DNA from: Zygnema cylindricum
Taxonomy: Eukaryota; Streptophyta; Zygnematophyceae; Zygnematales; Zygnemataceae
Reading direction: 5' to 3'
Assembly (NCBI GenBank): GCA_037447655.1
Contig: JBBHKE010003541.1
Coordinates: 10,001-67,077, forward strand
DNA length: 57,077 nucleotides
Part shown: one piece after another, positions 16,166 to 28,038 of the stretch
Layout of the letters: every line of letters starts with the position of its first letter
Numbering within the stretch: position 1 is the first letter of the stretch
Position numbers and translations under genes: made by a program
The notes under the pieces: generated by a model
Databases searched by the model: none
Told to the model about the DNA's origin: nothing
What the model saw: only the letters and a program-made list of their open reading frames with translations

Positions 16166-17082
16166 ATGTAAGCGCAAGTTCTCACGGAGTTAGAAAGCGT
16201 GAGATTACAGAACGCACAGCTGAGCAACACCGTCGCAACTTTGGAATCTCGTCTTGGTGAGCGACCTCATGGGGTCATGGAGAGGGACTCCAGGAGACCG
16301 AAATTACGACTTTCCGACGAGTTCGACCCTGCAAAAAACAAGAACCTGGATACGTGGCTATTCGATGTTGCGAATTATCTCTAGAATTTTCCTAGCCTGT
16401 CGGACCGAGAGAAGATTCACTACGCGGGTGGTCTTCTTAAAGGGGCAGCGGGTGCATGGTGGAGGACATTGGTGGAGAGTGATGAGATACCGACCGTTTG
16501 GGCTCTCTTTGTTCAATTCCTCCGAGACGCATGGAAGCCTGTTAACACGGTTAAGGCTGCACGAGATAAGATCGCAGTGTTGAAGCAACGAAATTCGGTG
16601 TTGGAGTTTACGCAACGATTTTTGGAGTGTAAGGTTCAAATACCTACGATGACAGAGGATGAGGCTGTGGATCGCTATGTGAAGGGGCTCAAATCCTCCA
16701 TTCGTAGGGATGTGGAACAATGGCTTGCTCGGGAAAGCACAACTTCTAGTCTCTCAACAATCATTCAGTTTGCTAAACGGACCGATTCAGTCGACTTCAC
16801 CTTCTAACGGCCTTATCATTTTGGGTCGAGTAGCGGTGGAGGGGGTCGTCGAGACGATGGTCCAACTCCCATGGAGCTCGGAGCAATTGATGAGGATAAG
16901 GAGGAGATCAACGTACTGCGGAAAAAGAAGAAAACTATCAAGACTAAGGCCAACAACTTATCCCCAGAGGAGCTCCAACGGAGGAGGCAAAATGGCTTAT
17001 TTTTCCAATGCGGTTCCCCAGACCATATGGCCCGTGAGTGTCCAAAACGAAAAAATGCAGGAAAGGGGAAACTTAACGTCAT
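16166..17082 (+). pseudogene. Chromovirus Gag (nucleocapsid), broken
   Basis: Retrotransposon Gag: a coiled N-terminal helix, then the capsid region with FDPAKNKNLDTWLFDVANYL, AAGAWWRTLV and FTQRFLECK, then a basic region and one zinc knuckle. An ATG at 16166 is followed at once by TAA, suggesting a mutated second codon, and an in-frame stop follows ANYL near 16380. The knuckle reads LFFQCGSPDHMAREC, so the first Cys of CX2CX4HX4C is replaced by Phe. The frame also breaks after TDSVDFTF at 16804. Confidence 0.85.
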
Positions 17083-17572
17083 GAGGTTAGCCGGTGAAGG
17101 AGGAGACCCTTTGATATTTAGGGGTCAAATTGGAGTGTGCGCAACCAGCTTCATGGTGGACTCCGGAGCATCGAGAAATTTCATCAACGAGGCGACGGTG
17201 AAAAAATTGAAGCTTCCTCTCGTGGTGCTTACGAATCAGCAGTCGGTGCATTTGGCATACGGAAGTTCCTTATCCATTACCCATCGTACTCTGAGGTTAC
17301 GCGTCGGTATCGAGAAATTCCGATGGTACGACACTCTTCATGTATTACCTCTTGGAGACCATGAGGTAATCTTGGGAAAGCCGTGGCTGCAAAAATGGAA
17401 TCCGACGATCGATTGGAGAAGTGGGGCCATGAGAGTGAAGAAGGGCGAAGAAGAGTTTGAGGTAAAAGCGAGGGCGGCTGGTAAAAGATCGGAAGAGGGA
17501 CACCTACTTTTGGCTTTACAGCTTAAGAGGCCAATCAGAAAAGGGGAAACTATTAGTGTAGCGGTCGTCTAG
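17083..17572 (+). pseudogene. Chromovirus aspartic protease
   Basis: Retropepsin-like domain that cleaves the Gag-Pol polyprotein. The active-site motif FMVDSGASRNFI is at 17150-17185. LGKPWLQKWNPTIDW near 17370-17420 is typical of the Gypsy protease end. It is continuous with Gag in the frame that starts at 16871 and ends at a TAG at 17570-17572. Confidence 0.88.
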
Positions 17573-17575
17573 CCA

Positions 17576-18980
17576 ATGGAGGAGGCGAAGGAGGAGATTC
17601 CGGAGGAATGGAAGAAGAAGGATTCCGACTTCGTCTCAAAAGAAAGTGACGACACTGGAAAGACTTCCGACGAGGCCCTGGAAGTCGTAACAAAACTTCT
17701 CGAGGAGTACGTAGATGTTTTTCCCCAGAAGCTCCCAGAGGGCTTACCTCCAAAGCGCAAAGTAGACCACAAGATAGAACTTGTTCCCGGAGCGGTACCC
17801 CTGGCTAATCGGATGTACAAGATGAGTAACACCGAATTAGACGAACTCAAAAAGCAACTCGCGGAGTTGGTCCAAGACGGAGCAATAGAACCGAGCAAGT
17901 CACTGTATGGAGCCCCTGTTTTTTTCGTGAATAAAAAAGATGGAGGTTTTCGTATGTGTGTGGACTACCGAGCGCTAAACATGTTAACGATCAAGAATGC
18001 GTACCCTTTACCGAGAATAGACGAATTGTTAGACTGACTTCGAGGTGCCAAATATTTCTCAAAGATAGATCTGCGGAGCGGCTGTCACCAGATTAGAATT
18101 GCTGACGAGGATGTGGAAAAGACGGCGTTTAGAACTTGGTATGGTCATTTCCAGTGTCGGGTAATGCCGTTTGGGTTAACCAATGCGCCGGCGACTTTTA
18201 TGCATCTGATGAACTCTATCTTTCGACAATATTTGGACGCATTTGTAATTGTCTTTTTAGACGACATCTTGGTGTATAGCCGAACGTTGGAGGAACACAA
18301 AAAGCACCTACGAACTGTTCTACAAGTCTTTCGGGAAAATAAGTTGTACGCAAAGAGGAGGAAATGTGACTTCTTGAGGGAGAAAATTGATTTTTTGGGC
18401 CATGTGGTGAGCCGGGACGGAATCGCAGTGGATCCGAAAAAACGAGGGTAGTTAAGGAGTGGCCGCAGCCGGTGAACATTACGGAGTTACGGAGCTTTAT
18501 GGGATTAAGCTCTTATTATCGACGATTTGTCGAAGATATCGCCAAAATCGCTGCACCACTCATGGAATTACTTAAAAATGATGTGCCCTACGAGTGGAAA
18601 TCGGCGCAAGGGGCAGCTTTTAACACGCTAAAAGAACGGTTGGTTACCGCCCCTGTGTTAGCTGTTCCCGACCCGGACTTGCCTTGGACGATAATTACAA
18701 ACGCCAGCAATACGGCTATTAGAGCGATCCTTATGCAGGATCACGGAAAAGGCCTACAACCAATTGCCTACGACAATCGAAAACTAAAGGCAGCGGAGCT
18801 TAACAGGGCCACCCATGAAAAAGAGACAATTGCAATAATCAATGCGCTGGAGGTTTGGAAATGTTACGTTCAGGTGAAGCGGATCACAGTTTTCACGGAT
18901 CACCACGCCCTGCAATACCTGCAAACACAGCCGATATTGTCGAAGAAACAAGTGCGCTGGATGACCTTTCTCCAGACCTT
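17576..18980 (+). pseudogene. Chromovirus reverse transcriptase and RNase H
   Basis: RT motifs: MCVDYRALN and [11 protein letters not shown], then a stop, [39 protein letters not shown] (catalytic DD at about 18258), [11 protein letters not shown]. The RNase H part continues from 18472 after a frameshift in the PKKRG region. Its first catalytic Asp is changed (ITNASN for TDAS), while TDHHALQYL is intact. The domain stops at RWMTFLQT, where the antisense solo LTR begins. Catalytically dead by stop, frameshift and the Asp change. Confidence 0.9.
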
Positions 18981-19972
18981 TGCAATTCTGTGTCCTCCAT
19001 TAGACTACAGAATACAGGAAGCCTCTAGATTGTTTTTAACTAGCCCACTTTAACCCACAGCCACTGCTGCCGAAGTAGTCAAGATGACAATTTATATGCA
19101 CCCCTGTGCAGCGTCGACTCCTTTGAGTTGGTAAAAAAAAGAATCTTTGAAAACGCCCAACCAGGCGATAAGTTATAAGCCGGCAAAAATGCCAATTTTA
19201 TACAAACTCTCAAAGAGAGAGGTGACTACCTAATTTTTCCTAAGTCCTAGTTTTTCCTAGTTCTCTCTCACAACCCCTATCTACTGCCCGTACGAACCAA
19301 TCAGAACACTGTGTAGTACCAAAAAGTACTACTGCCGATGTATTTTCTGTACGGCCTCTGTACGACAAGGCCATTAGGTGGACGCGTGTCTATTTTCCAC
19401 TCGTCCGTACGTTCCTCGGAATTCCCGCGACCGAATGTCATCTCTCCACGTGGCGCCAGGTCATGCCACATCACTAAATGCCAAAGTGACCATTCCAGAA
19501 TTTTTCGGCGATGATATGCGCCGTTAGATTTGACGCGAAATGAAATTTGAGCCGTAATAAATACTTGCGAAATATTTGTTTCGTTGTCGAAACAAAATGC
19601 ACAATATACGTTTCAATTTAGTACAGTACTTCGCATTTCGTAAAACTGTATTTATGCGTGTCGTTAAGAGTTTCAGTTAAATGATTTATGCATTATACAA
19701 TAGTTTAAATATTAATGAAACCCTATGTCTCTTAACGGACTTACGATGATGGTTAGCTAAGGGCTGTGCGCTCTTGGTGGGGTTAGTCCTGGGACTCAAC
19801 CTTTTGTTGAGTGTTTAAAGTCAATCTTTAGTCCTTCCTAGGCGGAAACGCCTGGCTCTATCGCCTCTCCCTTGGGTACTGCCAGTATGGGGTAGAGAGA
19901 GAGATGGAGGCGGTACTAATTTCATATATTTTCACTAATTTAACTGAAAATACAAAACTACTTATTTCAACA
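18981..19972 (-). mobile_element. Antisense Copia-type solo LTR inside the chromovirus
   Basis: Read on the minus strand it starts TGTTG (19972) and ends TTGCA (18981). Exact target-site duplication ACCTT lies at 18976-18980 and 19973-19977. Its end matches the ends of the LTRs at 27626-28867 and 54328-56032, including AATGGAGG(A/T)C(A/T)CAGA. It separates RNase H from integrase. Confidence 0.9.
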
Positions 19973-20009
19973 ACCTTTGGTAGAACCTGTCATTAACTAA
20001 ATGGCGACG

Positions 20010-21190
20010 AAATCCGGAGATCGCTGTCGAAGACCCGGTATCGTTGCTCTTGTGGCGAAGCTACGATCGCACACATCGTAGGATGTCGACCTTAGCTCTG
20101 TGAAGAAGAATAGTGTAGCGGCGGCCATAGCGCAAGATCCGAATCTCAACGCAGTCACCAGTACGGTGGAAGTGGACGAGCAGTGGCTAAGTAGAATCAA
20201 GGCAGCATATGACGACGATGAGACATTAGGAGAACTGATAAAACGGAAGGTATTGGTTCGGACCGCCAATGGTATGTGGCGATACAGACCAAGTCAAACA
20301 ACGAGACTTTACGTCCGGACAAACTAAGAGCTTCGCCATTCGATACTAAAATTAAGTCATGATGAACCACTTAGTGGACACTTCGGCCGGGATAAAACAA
20401 CCGCACGTGTCAGTGAGGCGTATTATTGGCCAAACATGACTCGCGACATAGCGGAGTATGTCCGGACGTGTGACTCCTGTAACAGAAACAAAACGGAATC
20501 GGGTCACCAAGGTCTTTTACTACCACTTCCGATACCATCTGTTCCTTAGGAGGCGATTTCGATGGACATCATCGTTACTCTCGCGTTAACCAGGGAAGGT
20601 TATGACTCTATTTTCGTCGTCGTGGATTACTTGACAAAAATGGTTCATTTCTTACCCACGACAACCACAGCCACAGCGCGAGATGTGGCAGGCTTATTCT
20701 TTTGGGAGGTATTCCGCCACCAGGAACTCCCAAAGAGGATCGTCAGCGACCGGGATCGGAAATTTTTGAGTCACTTTTGGGGGGTCTATTTGAGCTATGT
20801 GGAACGTAACTGGCGATGTCCACAGCTTACCACCCTTAAACGGATGGTCAAACTGAAAGGGTGAATCGGACATTAGAAGAGGCGTTACGTGCTTATATTT
20901 CGGTGCACCAAAGAGACAGGGTAAACCATCTAACAACGATTGAGGTGGCGTACAACAGTGCGGTGAACTCGTCCACGAATGCTACGCCATTCTCCCTCAA
21001 TGGACTCCAGCCCACTCTTCCCCAAAACTTATTGGTCGCGGACTGCCCTACGCCGGCAGCTCTGGATTTTGCCGCAACGTTGCAAGGTAACCTGGAAAAG
21101 GTGGCGAAGGCGCTCCAACTGGCAAAGGATTGTCAAAAGTTGCAGGCCGATTCTCAACAGAAGGAAGCCGTCTTCGTGTGGGTGATAAGG
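20010..21190 (+). pseudogene. Chromovirus integrase (zinc and catalytic domains)
   Basis: Zinc domain: LSHDEPLSGHFGRDKT, then YVRTCDSCNRNK (HHCC), 20350-20495. Catalytic core: [20 protein letters not shown] followed by [12 protein letters not shown] (first Asp), [10 protein letters not shown] (second Asp), and the frameshifted [15 protein letters not shown] (Glu) near 20855-20890. There is a stop before ELRHS at 20325 and a frame break at about 20790-20860. Confidence 0.9.
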
Positions 21191-21609
21191 TTCGCCTGAA
21201 TATTGCAAACCTCTCCTTACCGAGCGCCCTCTCTAAGAAATTGGCACCAAAATTCACGCGCCCATTCACGGTGCTGTCACGTGTGGGAGAGGTGGCTTAC
21301 AAGTTGGATATTTCGACGGAGTGGCATATCCACAATGTCTTCCATGTTTCCCTGCTTAAACCGTTCAGAAACCCAGATTCGATGTTCCCTAATTGAAGGC
21401 AAACTACTCCTTTGCCCCGCGTTCACGGTACCTCGGACGAGTATGAGGTGGAAGAGATACTTCAGTCGCGTCGCTCTCACCATTCTAACGCCAACAAGTA
21501 TCTGGTGCGTTGGAAGGGCTACGGCGCTGTGGACGACTCTTGGGTGAACGAGAAGGATCTGTATTCTCTTGAGTTGCTGCGTCGGTTTCTGATGAGTGAG
21601 GACACTTAA
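21130..21609 (+). pseudogene. Integrase C-terminal domain with chromodomain
   Basis: GDKVRLNIANLSL, KFTRPFTVLSRVGEVAYKL and HNVFHVSLLKPF are the usual integrase tail. A chromodomain follows after a frame break: YEVEEILQSR, then NKYLVRWKGYG and DDSWVNEKDL (21436-21575). Chromodomains of this class are thought to direct integration to modified histones. This places the element in the chromovirus clade. Confidence 0.9.
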
Positions 21610-21765
21610 CTCCACCAGAGGTGTAATCGCTACGGCCGCGGTAAAGGAACGAAGTGTAATGTCGCAACCATCGCAATTATATTAGGGACGCGGCAAAGAA
21701 ACGCAGCGACGAGGTTACCTCACTTCGGTGATACAGCGACACATCCACCACAGCGCAACATCGAT

Positions 21766-23371
21766 ATGGTACCATCAGAGGAACGCAGCGCCACCGTTGC
21801 GTTGAGAGGAAAGCGCAACGGCGCAATTGTGTTCCACCACATTGGTGACAACGAACCCTTGGTTTCGCCGCAGCAGCGCAGTTTTATAAATATTCGACGC
21901 TGCGATACCCTCGCACACTGCGACGCTTCACAGAGTCCAAACGTGAAACCCTTAACCCCCTCTATTAAAGCTGCCATTCGCCCTCGCGCCCAGCCTAGTT
22001 CAGGCAGCTTAGAGAGTGCTTCACTCTGCACAACCAGCTTACCCTCCCTTCTCGCACTACCAGAATTATCCGACGCCACAACATCCATGGCATCGTCGTC
22101 TTCTCCACCGCCAAAAACACGGAGACTAGTACGAGTAGGGCGAGAATATGTACCCTGCCCGGATAGATTGTTAGAGGCGGCAAAGGCCATGGTAGAGGCA
22201 GATAGGAGGAAGGAGGTAGAGGCAGTCCTTGAACCAGAGGAGACAACTAGTAATGGGGCAGGCCCAGCGGAGACCAGCGGAGGAGAGGGGTCAGAAAATA
22301 CACAAGACCCCGAGTACAACCCAATCCAGGAAGGGGATCTGGAGGATGAGGAAGACCATGTGATTTCGGATGCGGAGGAGCCGGAACGGGAACCGACACC
22401 CTCGCAAATTGAGGAGCGTGCCTCCAATCTGGAGGTGATAAGGGACCCTAAAAAGGAGAGCACCGCGGACAAGCAGTCCTCGAAAAGCTCGGAGAAGAAG
22501 GCCGAAGCACAATACCCCAGTGGTGACGAGGTGTTTCTCCTCGGAAAGGAAAGAGGGGACACCGACAGGGAAAGCGAGCAGGAAGATGAAATCCTCGATT
22601 ATCTCTTTCCATCTCCTATGGACACTCGGCATCCGGACCTTAGTTTCAGCTTCGCCAAGCGCCTGTACTGGGACCCTTTGGAGTGGCCTGCAACGTGGCG
22701 CACAGGAAAAAACCTGGGGACCCTATCTATATCCCCGCCGACGTGCCGTCACACCCAGCCTGGAATTTTATGAGTACGAAGGACCTGGGGAACAACCATA
22801 AGGGCTACGTACAACTAAACCCTCATGCCCTGCCATTTGTGGAGGTAGTTGAAGAGCACTATCGGTACAAGGTGCACGTTCCCGGGTTACTCCGCCGTTA
22901 CCCTCGTGGGATGTTCGTCTGCATGACATCATCTCTCGGGCGGAGGTTACACCTGAAGTACGGGCACTCAAGTTGGCCCGGAAGAACGCTCTGCAGCGGG
23001 CTCGAGCCGCCAGGATACACGTCTCCTTCAAATTAAGGAAAGTACCGCGGTGGGAACCGGTAGAGGGGGTAGCATATAGGGCACAGCAAGCCGAGGAACC
23101 CGAAGCTGCCCAAGCCCCGGCACCTGAAAAACCTGCATCGGCAACCATTCCGCTGCAACCTGAGGCACCAGCAAAGGTACCAGAGGAAGGGGAGGACCGG
23201 GTTCGGGAGGGAATCACTCAGAGACGCTTGGCAGCAGCGGACCATCATATAGCGCTGCTAGAGACGCGTTGCGAGCAGCTCCAGAATCAACTTGACACCC
23301 TACGACAGGAATTCGAGGAGTACCGTGAGGAAATATACGGCATACTCCGGAAATTACAGTACCCTGAGTAA
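21766..23371 (+). pseudogene. Extra ORF downstream of the chromodomain, function unknown
   Basis: Not a recognised retroelement domain. The first part (ATG at 21766, or more likely MASSSSPPPKTRRLVRVG at 22087) is acidic and disordered, rich in Glu/Ser/Pro. A conserved-looking core follows: LYWDPLEWPA, then IYIPADVPSHPAWNFM, VQLNPHALPFVEVV, YKVHVPGLLRRYPRGM, RAEVTPEVRALKLARK and ALQRARAARIHVSFKLR, then a Pro/Ala linker. A coiled coil ends it (ALLETRCEQLQNQLDTL and EEYREEIYGILRKL). The frame shifts near 22690 and 22920-22970, but all three pieces form one line of sense. It lies between integrase and the 3' LTR in the same orientation, where plant Gypsy elements sometimes carry additional ORFs. 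Confidence 0.6.
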
Positions 23372-23410
23372 GCAAAGTTCAACGGGCGCTGAATCCTTAG
23401 TGGGAGGCAC

Positions 23411-23904
23411 TGTAACAGGGTTACAGGGTTGAGCACTTAGTGGCTAGAAAGTAGGCTGCTATAGTTGCGGTTGGAGAGCAGCGCAGCTGCGATTCTAGAC
23501 TAGCGCTGCATAGCAGCATAGCAACTTAGTAGAATAACGTAGCGCAACATAGCAAAGCAATGTAGCAGTATAACAACGCCGCGGAATGTAGATTTTACCA
23601 TATAGTTCTAGAAGAATATTAGGGATAGATCTCTGTTGACCGCGAAGGTCCACCTGTATTTTTGTACAGTATTGGGTTGACTAGCAGTTAGTTCGTTTAA
23701 ATAGTGAGTGAGACGTAGTAAAAGATAAACTCTTTGAGTAGACCCTCGCAACAAGCGCCGAATCTTGTAATCATCTCTTGAGTAATAAAGGGCCATTTTA
23801 TCTGTCTCTGCTGTGTGCACCTGCTGTTGTTACCAATGATCCTTGGAGCTTTCCGCTGTGCATTGTGGTGTATTGTGGTGCCTATAATTCTTGTCCCTCT
23901 TACA
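23411..23904 (+). repeat. Chromovirus 3' LTR (494 bp)
   Basis: Starts TGTAACAGGG and ends TTACA before the CTAGA duplication. It pairs with 15607-16101. Confidence 0.95.
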
Positions 23905-23909
23905 CTAGA

Positions 23910-24927
23910 TCTAAATAGAAATATAGAAAGAAGCCGAGGCATTCTACCTCTAACTTCTCTCTCGTACTCTCAAACTTGTCGAAGTCACTCAGAAATTGGC
24001 GTTGGAGCTAAAGCCATGGCTATCTAGGCTATCCACAGGTTTACGGGAAATATATATTAGTTAGGGGTTTATTTACTAAAAGGTAAGTGCCGGCCACAGG
24101 ATTTGATCCTGGTACCTACCGGATGGCAAACAGCCGGTAGCCGGTAGCCTTAGCCGTTAAGTCTTTAACTAGTGTTACGTACTATATGGTTTGATATTAA
24201 ATTAAACATTATCAAATAGGATAATTCATTTAATTGTAACTGTTTACGGGATACATAGATCCAGTAATGTAACAGTACGGATTAGGATACGGATAAGAAA
24301 CCAATACCGCGCATTTATTACTATACTGAAACGAATACCGCGCATGTATTTATTACGACTTGGATGAAATGTGAATTTAATCGGACGGCCGGAATTAACG
24401 CCGAGATCGCGGAAGAGGATTTCCGCGGTTTTTGGTCATTGCCACATCGGATGACACGTGGCGGAATGACATTAGATTGCAGCATCTCTGAGGATTAAGG
24501 GAGCGAATCCGAACATACCACGTGTCGACATTTAGGACATGTCGTACAGTGTCCGTACAGAAAGTACACCAACAACTGTACTTTTGTGTAAGGAACTGTA
24601 ATCTGATTGGCTCCGTACATCAGTAGATAGAGTCTGTGAGAGAGATAGGACTTAGAAAAATTAGGAGATAGGACCCTATCTCCCAAAGAGCTTCTGTACA
24701 AAAGGTCAACTTTGACCCTCCATAACTTACTGCTCAGGGGAGCAAATTCAGAGATTCTTTTTGCTATCAACTCAGGGGAGTCTTCTCTTTACAAGGGTGA
24801 AAGTGGTCAGAGTTATTGTTTGCTAGGGTGGCAGTTGTTTTTGTTGAAACACAAAGGGGTGAGGGTTATCTTACAGGCTTCTTGGAAGCTGTCCACTCAG
24901 AGGACTTATGGAGGTCTCAAAGTTTCA
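23910..24927 (+). repeat. Copia-1 5' LTR, second piece
   Basis: It continues the LTR begun at 15570 and matches 30567-31589. It ends in TTTCA. It contains a T-arm-like hairpin (24088-24128), G-boxes at about 24456 and 24521, a GTAC inverted repeat near 24550-24600, and the Gag start codon at 24908. Confidence 0.92.
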
Positions 24928-25882
24928 GGTTATGGTCCCACCCTCTAGGGTATCAATCTTTAATAGAACTGGCTTTATATACTAGGAAAGTATGATGATA
25001 GGAGCTCTATGCGAAAAAAGGTTTTGGGGGAAAGTGAGTGGATGGTTGGGGCATCCATTAAGTCTTGGAATCCCTCCAGGGTTTGGAGGAAGCAAATTCA
25101 CCAGGAAAGAGGATCCACCTTTAGCGGAGGAAACAAAGGAAGAAGAGGTGGTGGACAAATGAAAGGAGAAGGAGGCGACCACACCAATAGCAACTGGTTC
25201 GACATTAATGTCACATATTCCGAGGAACGAGGAGAATGATACTGAAACCTGGGACTTCAACAATATGGCGGCAAAGCACTTCATCCTATGCCATCTCATT
25301 CAAGGATTTGCATGTCCTCACTTGCAGGTAGAAAGGGAATCCGATCTTTGGATGGCTCTCACAGAGATGTACCAAAGTGGTAAGATTCAACAACAACAGT
25401 TGGGTGATCAAAAAGTTAAAGAGTATGTATACAAAGGGGGGAAGATGTTGGATTTTTGCAATGAGCTTGCTACACTCTTCATGGAGCTAGAGAGTGCGGG
25501 AAAAGATTTTAGTGAAAAAGAAAAGGTTAAGTGTTTACTGATGAAGTTACCCAATGAGTTCGAGAACATAGTCAACCGTGTGCAGGACTTGCTGTACTCA
25601 AGGTGGATATGGAACTCAGTGGTATGGATGATTCTCGTTCGGGAGAATACGATTGAGATCCGAAACGGAGGAAAGAGTGGCCAAGCCTTGGCAATTGCGA
25701 CCGATTGGAGGAAGAAGGATTCCCGGAAACGGGTCGGAAACTATGGGGGGAGGGAGCAGAAAAATGAGACCGACGAGTTCGGACCAAGGGCTCCCAAAGG
25801 TTTATATCATTTTTGTAAGAAACCTAGGCACTATATGGCAGAGTGCACTAAGCTTACCGAGCTTCGGTTAAAGGAGGGGTAG
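24908..25882 (+). pseudogene. Copia-1 Gag
   Basis: UBN2-type Copia Gag. The ATG at 24908 lies inside the LTR and the frame crosses the primer site (KFQVMVPPSRV), then meets a stop near 24985. The body reads on in another frame from 25208: WDFNNMAAKHFILCHLI, VKEYVYKGGKMLDFCNELA, MKLPNEFENIVNRVQ. The zinc knuckle (YHFCKKPRHYMAEC, about 25803-25847) has lost its first Cys. A close relative is at 56013. Confidence 0.85.
24928..24943 (+). promoter_or_regulatory. Primer-binding site, initiator tRNA-Met anticodon-arm type (copia-1)
   Basis: GGTTATGGTCCCACCC directly follows the LTR and differs at one inner base from the complement of the initiator tRNA-Met anticodon arm (GGTTATGGGCCCACC). See 56033 for the intact form. 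Confidence 0.7.
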
Positions 25883-27345
25883 ACGAGTGGTACCCCGAGA
25901 GGAAAGAAAAAGGCCCTTGTGACACAAGTACATGAGGCGGAATCCAAAGACGAGGACGATGAGCTCCTTTTAGATGAGGAGTTGGAGGCGAAAAACGAGG
26001 TCAAAATTCCACAAAGGCATAAATGTGCTTATGGTGGATTGAAAGGTGAAGCAGGCTGGATTATAGATTCAGGTGCCTCCATGCACATGTGTTAGGATAG
26101 GCACCTGTTCACTAAGATAAGAAATATTCCCACCGTAGAGATAGAGTACGGGGATGGGAGGATAGTCACCACTACTCTTGTAGAATCGGTAGATTTGAAA
26201 GTGTTAGTAGAAGGAAAGACATCCATAGTAACATTCTCCGATGAATTGTTTATTCCGGAGCTGAAAAAAAACCTCATCTCTACATCTGTATTAGATGATT
26301 TATGTTTTTTTATTAACACTAGGGAAGGAGTCTTTACTGCTAGTTTTGAGGAGGATGTCTATTTCATTGTTGAGAAAGGTAGCCATGGGAGGTTTTGGCT
26401 TGTTTCAAGTAATGAAATGAAGAAACTTTATTATGCTGGTGTTCATGATATTATGATGTGGCATAAGAGGCTTGGGCATGTGAATCTAGATTAGTTAAGA
26501 GAGATGAAAAAGACGGGAGTGGTGGAAGGGATTAAGTTCAGTGAGAGTGATAATATAAGTGATTGTAGTGGATTTGCTCATGGTAAAACACACAGATTAC
26601 CCTTTCCTAAAACATCCACCTATAAGGGAGAAATAATTCTAGGTCTAGTACACACAGATATTGGGGACCGGCTAAAGTGCCCTCACCGTGGGGGAAGAGA
26701 TTTATGATGACTATCACTTATGATTGGTTTCGGTATTCCAGGGTGTATTTTTTGAAAAATAAGTCAGAAGTTTAGGATTGCTTTAGACAATATAAAGCAT
26801 GGAGTGAAAAACTCCATGAAACTCCAATCAAGAGAGTAAGGAGTGATAATGGTGGGGATTATACTTCTAACCAGTTTTGAGGATTTTCTGATGAAAGATG
26901 GAGTCCAACACCAAAAGACAGTTCCAGAAAACCCGGAACAGAATGGAGTAGCTGAAAGGTTAAATAGAACACTAAGTGATAGTGCTACAAGTATGTTGTC
27001 AAATAAAAAGATAGGAAAAAGGTTTTGGGCCGAAGCAATGAATCGTGCTTTTTACCTCAAAAATAGAGTTCTTACTTCAGCTATAAATGATCAAACACCT
27101 TATGAGAGATGGACAGGCCGAAAACCAGACATATCTCACATAAAGGTTTTCGGCAGTCAACTATTCAGTCTAGATACAGATTGGTCTAATTGGAAGCTAG
27201 ATCCTAAAGGAAAACCGGGATACTTGTTAGGATATGATGAGGATGTTAAAGGTTATAGAGTTTATGATGTAAAAAGGGAAGATATAATCTTAGTAAAGCA
27301 TCTAGTAGTCATGGATGAAGGAAAGTCTGTGGACCCCTTCAAATA
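25883..27345 (+). pseudogene. Copia-1 protease and integrase
   Basis: Protease active site GWIIDSGASMHMC near 26055-26093, followed by a stop. The Gag-pre-integrase motif MMWHKRLGHVNLD is at 26455-26494. Integrase: VHTDIG (first Asp region, 26650), RSDNGG (second Asp, about 26840-26855), PEQNGVAERLNRTL (Glu, 26930-26975), then AINDQTPYERWTGRKPDISH and KVFGSQL. Several frame breaks (26700-26880) make it non-functional. Confidence 0.9.
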
Positions 27346-28038
27346 GACATAGTCAGTAAAAATCAGATTTGAGTTAGAAAATTCCGATGACTTTGAGCTT
27401 CCAAACTATCTAGGTTTTAGAGAAGATGACATTCTTGCAGATACAAATCAGACCGAAAAGGACTCGGCTGTGGAAACTCTAGTGACAACTCTACTCGAAG
27501 CGGAAGACGTGGTGGAAATTGATTCGGAATCAAGGGATAGGGGAGAAGCCGAGTTTGTTCGAAAGAATCCACGAGAACCATCTATTCCGGCCTCAGATTT
27601 TGAGGGGGGAAGGAGAAGTAGCAAATGTTGATATTTGAGTATTTTATAGGTCTGTATTAGGATAGAAAAAGAGCTGAGGCGGTCTGCCTCTAACTCCCCT
27701 TTCCAAGCCCCCATACTTGTCGTAGTCACTGAAGGCTGGATAGGGAGCTAGAGCCATGGCTGCCTAGGCTCTCTAGAGAAGACAGGGGGTAAATTATGTA
27801 GTCTTACCAAAAGTTGGTTGACGGACCCAGGAATTGATCCTGGTACCTGCCGTCCATCAATCCGCGTTAGCCGTTAGCTCTAGCCGTTATGTCTAGAACA
27901 GATATTACGATATATAGGGTTTGACAAATATATAAATCGTTATATGTAGATTAATCCGTTTAACGGCTAATAGATACTTAGTACATAGATACAGTTTAGT
28001 TTAGTACGAAGTACGGAATGGGGGCAGAACGGATACCA

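Larger units (their letters stand above)
15607..23904 (+). mobile_element. Ty3/Gypsy chromovirus with an extra 3' ORF
   Basis: LTRs at 15607-16101 and 23411-23904 begin TGTAACAGGG and end TTACA. Target-site duplication is CTAGA (15602-15606 and 23905-23909), exact. The internal order is Gag, protease, RT, RNase H, integrase, chromodomain, then an additional ORF. It carries stops, frameshifts and an antisense solo LTR at 18981-19972, so it is dead as it stands. LTRs are about 95% alike by eye. Confidence 0.95.

Noticed and set aside
21720-22562. 280-codon minus-strand frame opposite the chromovirus extra ORF
   Set aside because: Ser-rich mirror of the acidic Glu/Ser-rich sense frame. The sense frame continues into the conserved core, the antisense one does not.
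24060-24190. tRNA gene suggested by GGATCAAATCC (B box-like) on the minus strand
   Set aside because: No proper D arm, anticodon arm or full cloverleaf, and the same block recurs only inside LTRs. Treated as an LTR hairpin instead.
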